Assembly (NCBI GenBank): GCA_021780395.1
Contig: JAJXYU010000093.1
Coordinates: 1 to 15,681, forward strand
Direction of reading: 5' to 3'
From: Pseudomonadota bacterium
GTDB taxonomy: Bacteria; Pseudomonadota; Gammaproteobacteria; Steroidobacterales; Steroidobacteraceae
DNA: 15,681 nucleotides
Shown: positions 14,838-15,681 of the stretch, in pieces
How positions within the stretch are numbered: the stretch's first letter is position 1
Layout of the letters: each line of letters starts with the position of its first letter
Notes under the pieces: model-generated
Seen by the model: only the letters and a program-made list of their open reading frames with translations
What the model was told of the DNA's origin: nothing
Database searches by the model: none
Program-made: the position numbers and the translations under genes

Positions 14838-15681
14838 ATGGCTGAGAAGACGGCGCTCACACCGCGCGGGCTCCTCGACGCCCTGCCGGCCCTGAAGCCG
14901 GTGGGTCTGCTCGTCGGCGTCGCAGCCGCGGTCGCGGCGGCGATCTGGCTGGTGCTGTGGTCGCAGGGGCCGAACTATACGGTGCTCTACGGCCAGCTCT
15001 CGGACCGGGAGTCCGGCCAGATCATGGATGCGCTGACCGCCGACGGGATACCGTTCAAGCTGAACCCGGCCGGCGCGATCCTGGTGCCGGCGGCGCAGCT
15101 GCAGACCGCCCGGATCAAACTCGCGGGGCAAGGTTTGCCGCAGACCGACCCGATCGGCCTGTCGATGCTGCAGAACGACTCGTCGTTCGGCACGAGTTCG
15201 ATGATGGACCGGCTGCGCTACCAGGCGATGCTCGAAACGGAGCTCGCGCGCACGATCGCGAAGGTCGACGGCGTCGAGGGCGCGCGGGTGCACCTTGCGC
15301 TGCCGAAGCCGTCCGTGTTCCTCGACGATCCGCAGCGCACGACCGCGTCGGTGCTGCTGCAACTGTATCCCGGACGGCGTCTCGATCCGGACCAGGTCGC
15401 CGCGATCGTGCACCTGGTGGCGTCGAGCGTCCCGAACCTGACGCCGAACGACGTGACCCTCGTGGATCAGTCGGGAACGCTGCTGAACTCGTCGCAACAG
15501 AATCCGGCGGCGGCGGAGGAGAACCGGCAGTTCGCGTACACCCGCAAGATCGACCACAGCTACGAGCGGCGGATCGTCGCTCTGCTCGAGCCGATCGTCG
15601 GGCCCGGCCGCGTGCATGCGACCGTGACGGCCGACGTCGACTTCACCGTCGCGGAACAGACCCAGGAAGACTACGACCCGA
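14838..15681 (+). CDS. fliF: Flagellar MS-ring protein FliF (3' end outside window)
   Basis: 281 complete codons from ATG 14838 to the window edge, open throughout; GGGGGA at 14826-14831 is the Shine-Dalgarno sequence. FliF forms the inner-membrane MS-ring on which the export gate and switch assemble. Seen: a short cytoplasmic N-terminus, one membrane helix at about residues 22-42 (VGLLVGVAAAVAAAIWLVLW), the start of the ring domain with YTVLYGQLSDRESGQIMDAL, IPFKLN, GLPQTDPIGLSML, FGTSSMMDRLRYQAMLETEL, and the KVDGVEGARVHLALPKPSVF segment shared with secretin-ring-type lipoproteins. QNPAAAEENRQFAYTRKIDH leads into the next ring domain. Full FliF is about 550-600 residues, so roughly half is present. 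Co-transcribed with fliE. Confidence 0.95.
   Translation, partial: MAEKTALTPRGLLDALPALKPVGLLVGVAAAVAAAIWLVLWSQGPNYTVLYGQLSDRESGQIMDALTADGIPFKLNPAGAILVPAAQLQTARIKLAGQGLPQTDPIGLSMLQNDSSFGTSSMMDRLRYQAMLETELARTIAKVDGVEGARVHLALPKPSVFLDDPQRTTASVLLQLYPGRRLDPDQVAAIVHLVASSVPNLTPNDVTLVDQSGTLLNSSQQNPAAAEENRQFAYTRKIDHSYERRIVALLEPIVGPGRVHATVTADVDFTVAEQTQEDYDP

Overview
The window is a chromosomal flagellar gene cluster from a GC-rich bacterium, very probably a gammaproteobacterium. The diagnostic block is FleQ, FleS and FleR (a sigma-54 master regulator followed by a sensor kinase and response regulator), sitting between the filament-cap genes and fliEF. This is the arrangement known from Pseudomonas-, Vibrio- and Xanthomonas-type polar flagella rather than the FlhDC type. 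The genus cannot be fixed from the sequence. There are no RNA genes, CRISPR arrays, insertion sequences or integration scars, and no gap between genes exceeds about 230 bases.

Layout. (1) 1-3649, + strand: the 3' end of flgJ (peptidoglycan hydrolase), then flgK and flgL (hook-filament junction), with a sigma-28 promoter just after flgJ. (2) 3646-5497, - strand: a two-gene housekeeping insert, rimO (radical-SAM methylthiotransferase for ribosomal protein S12) followed by a SlyD-like FKBP prolyl isomerase, convergent with flgL. (3) 5596-7327: sigma-28 promoter, fliC (flagellin) and a long hairpin. (4) 7376-10326: overlapping sigma-54 and sigma-28 promoters, then fliD (cap), fliS (flagellin chaperone), a fliT-like small helical protein and a degenerate PilZ-domain protein. 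(5) 10379-15681: a sigma-70-like promoter, a structured leader and fleQ, then fleS-fleR-fliE-fliF (the last cut by the window end), tightly packed from fleS onward.

How it works together. From established models of polar flagella, FleQ with sigma-54 starts the cascade, FleS/FleR drive the next tier, fliE/fliF begin the basal body, and FliA (sigma-28) switches on the late filament genes once the hook is finished. The sequence shows the hardware for this: three sigma-28 promoters of one design (flgK, fliC, fliD), one sigma-54 promoter (fliD), a housekeeping promoter for fleQ, and FleQ-box-like sequences in the fleQ leader, at the fleQ/fleS junction and, unexpectedly, inside flgK.

The protein-coding content is ordinary. 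The points most worth a second look are regulatory: the overlapping dual fliD promoter, the near-perfect FleQ box inside flgK, the hairpin that covers a Shine-Dalgarno sequence before fleQ, and a PilZ protein that lacks the usual c-di-GMP ligands. I did not find a convincing undescribed system.
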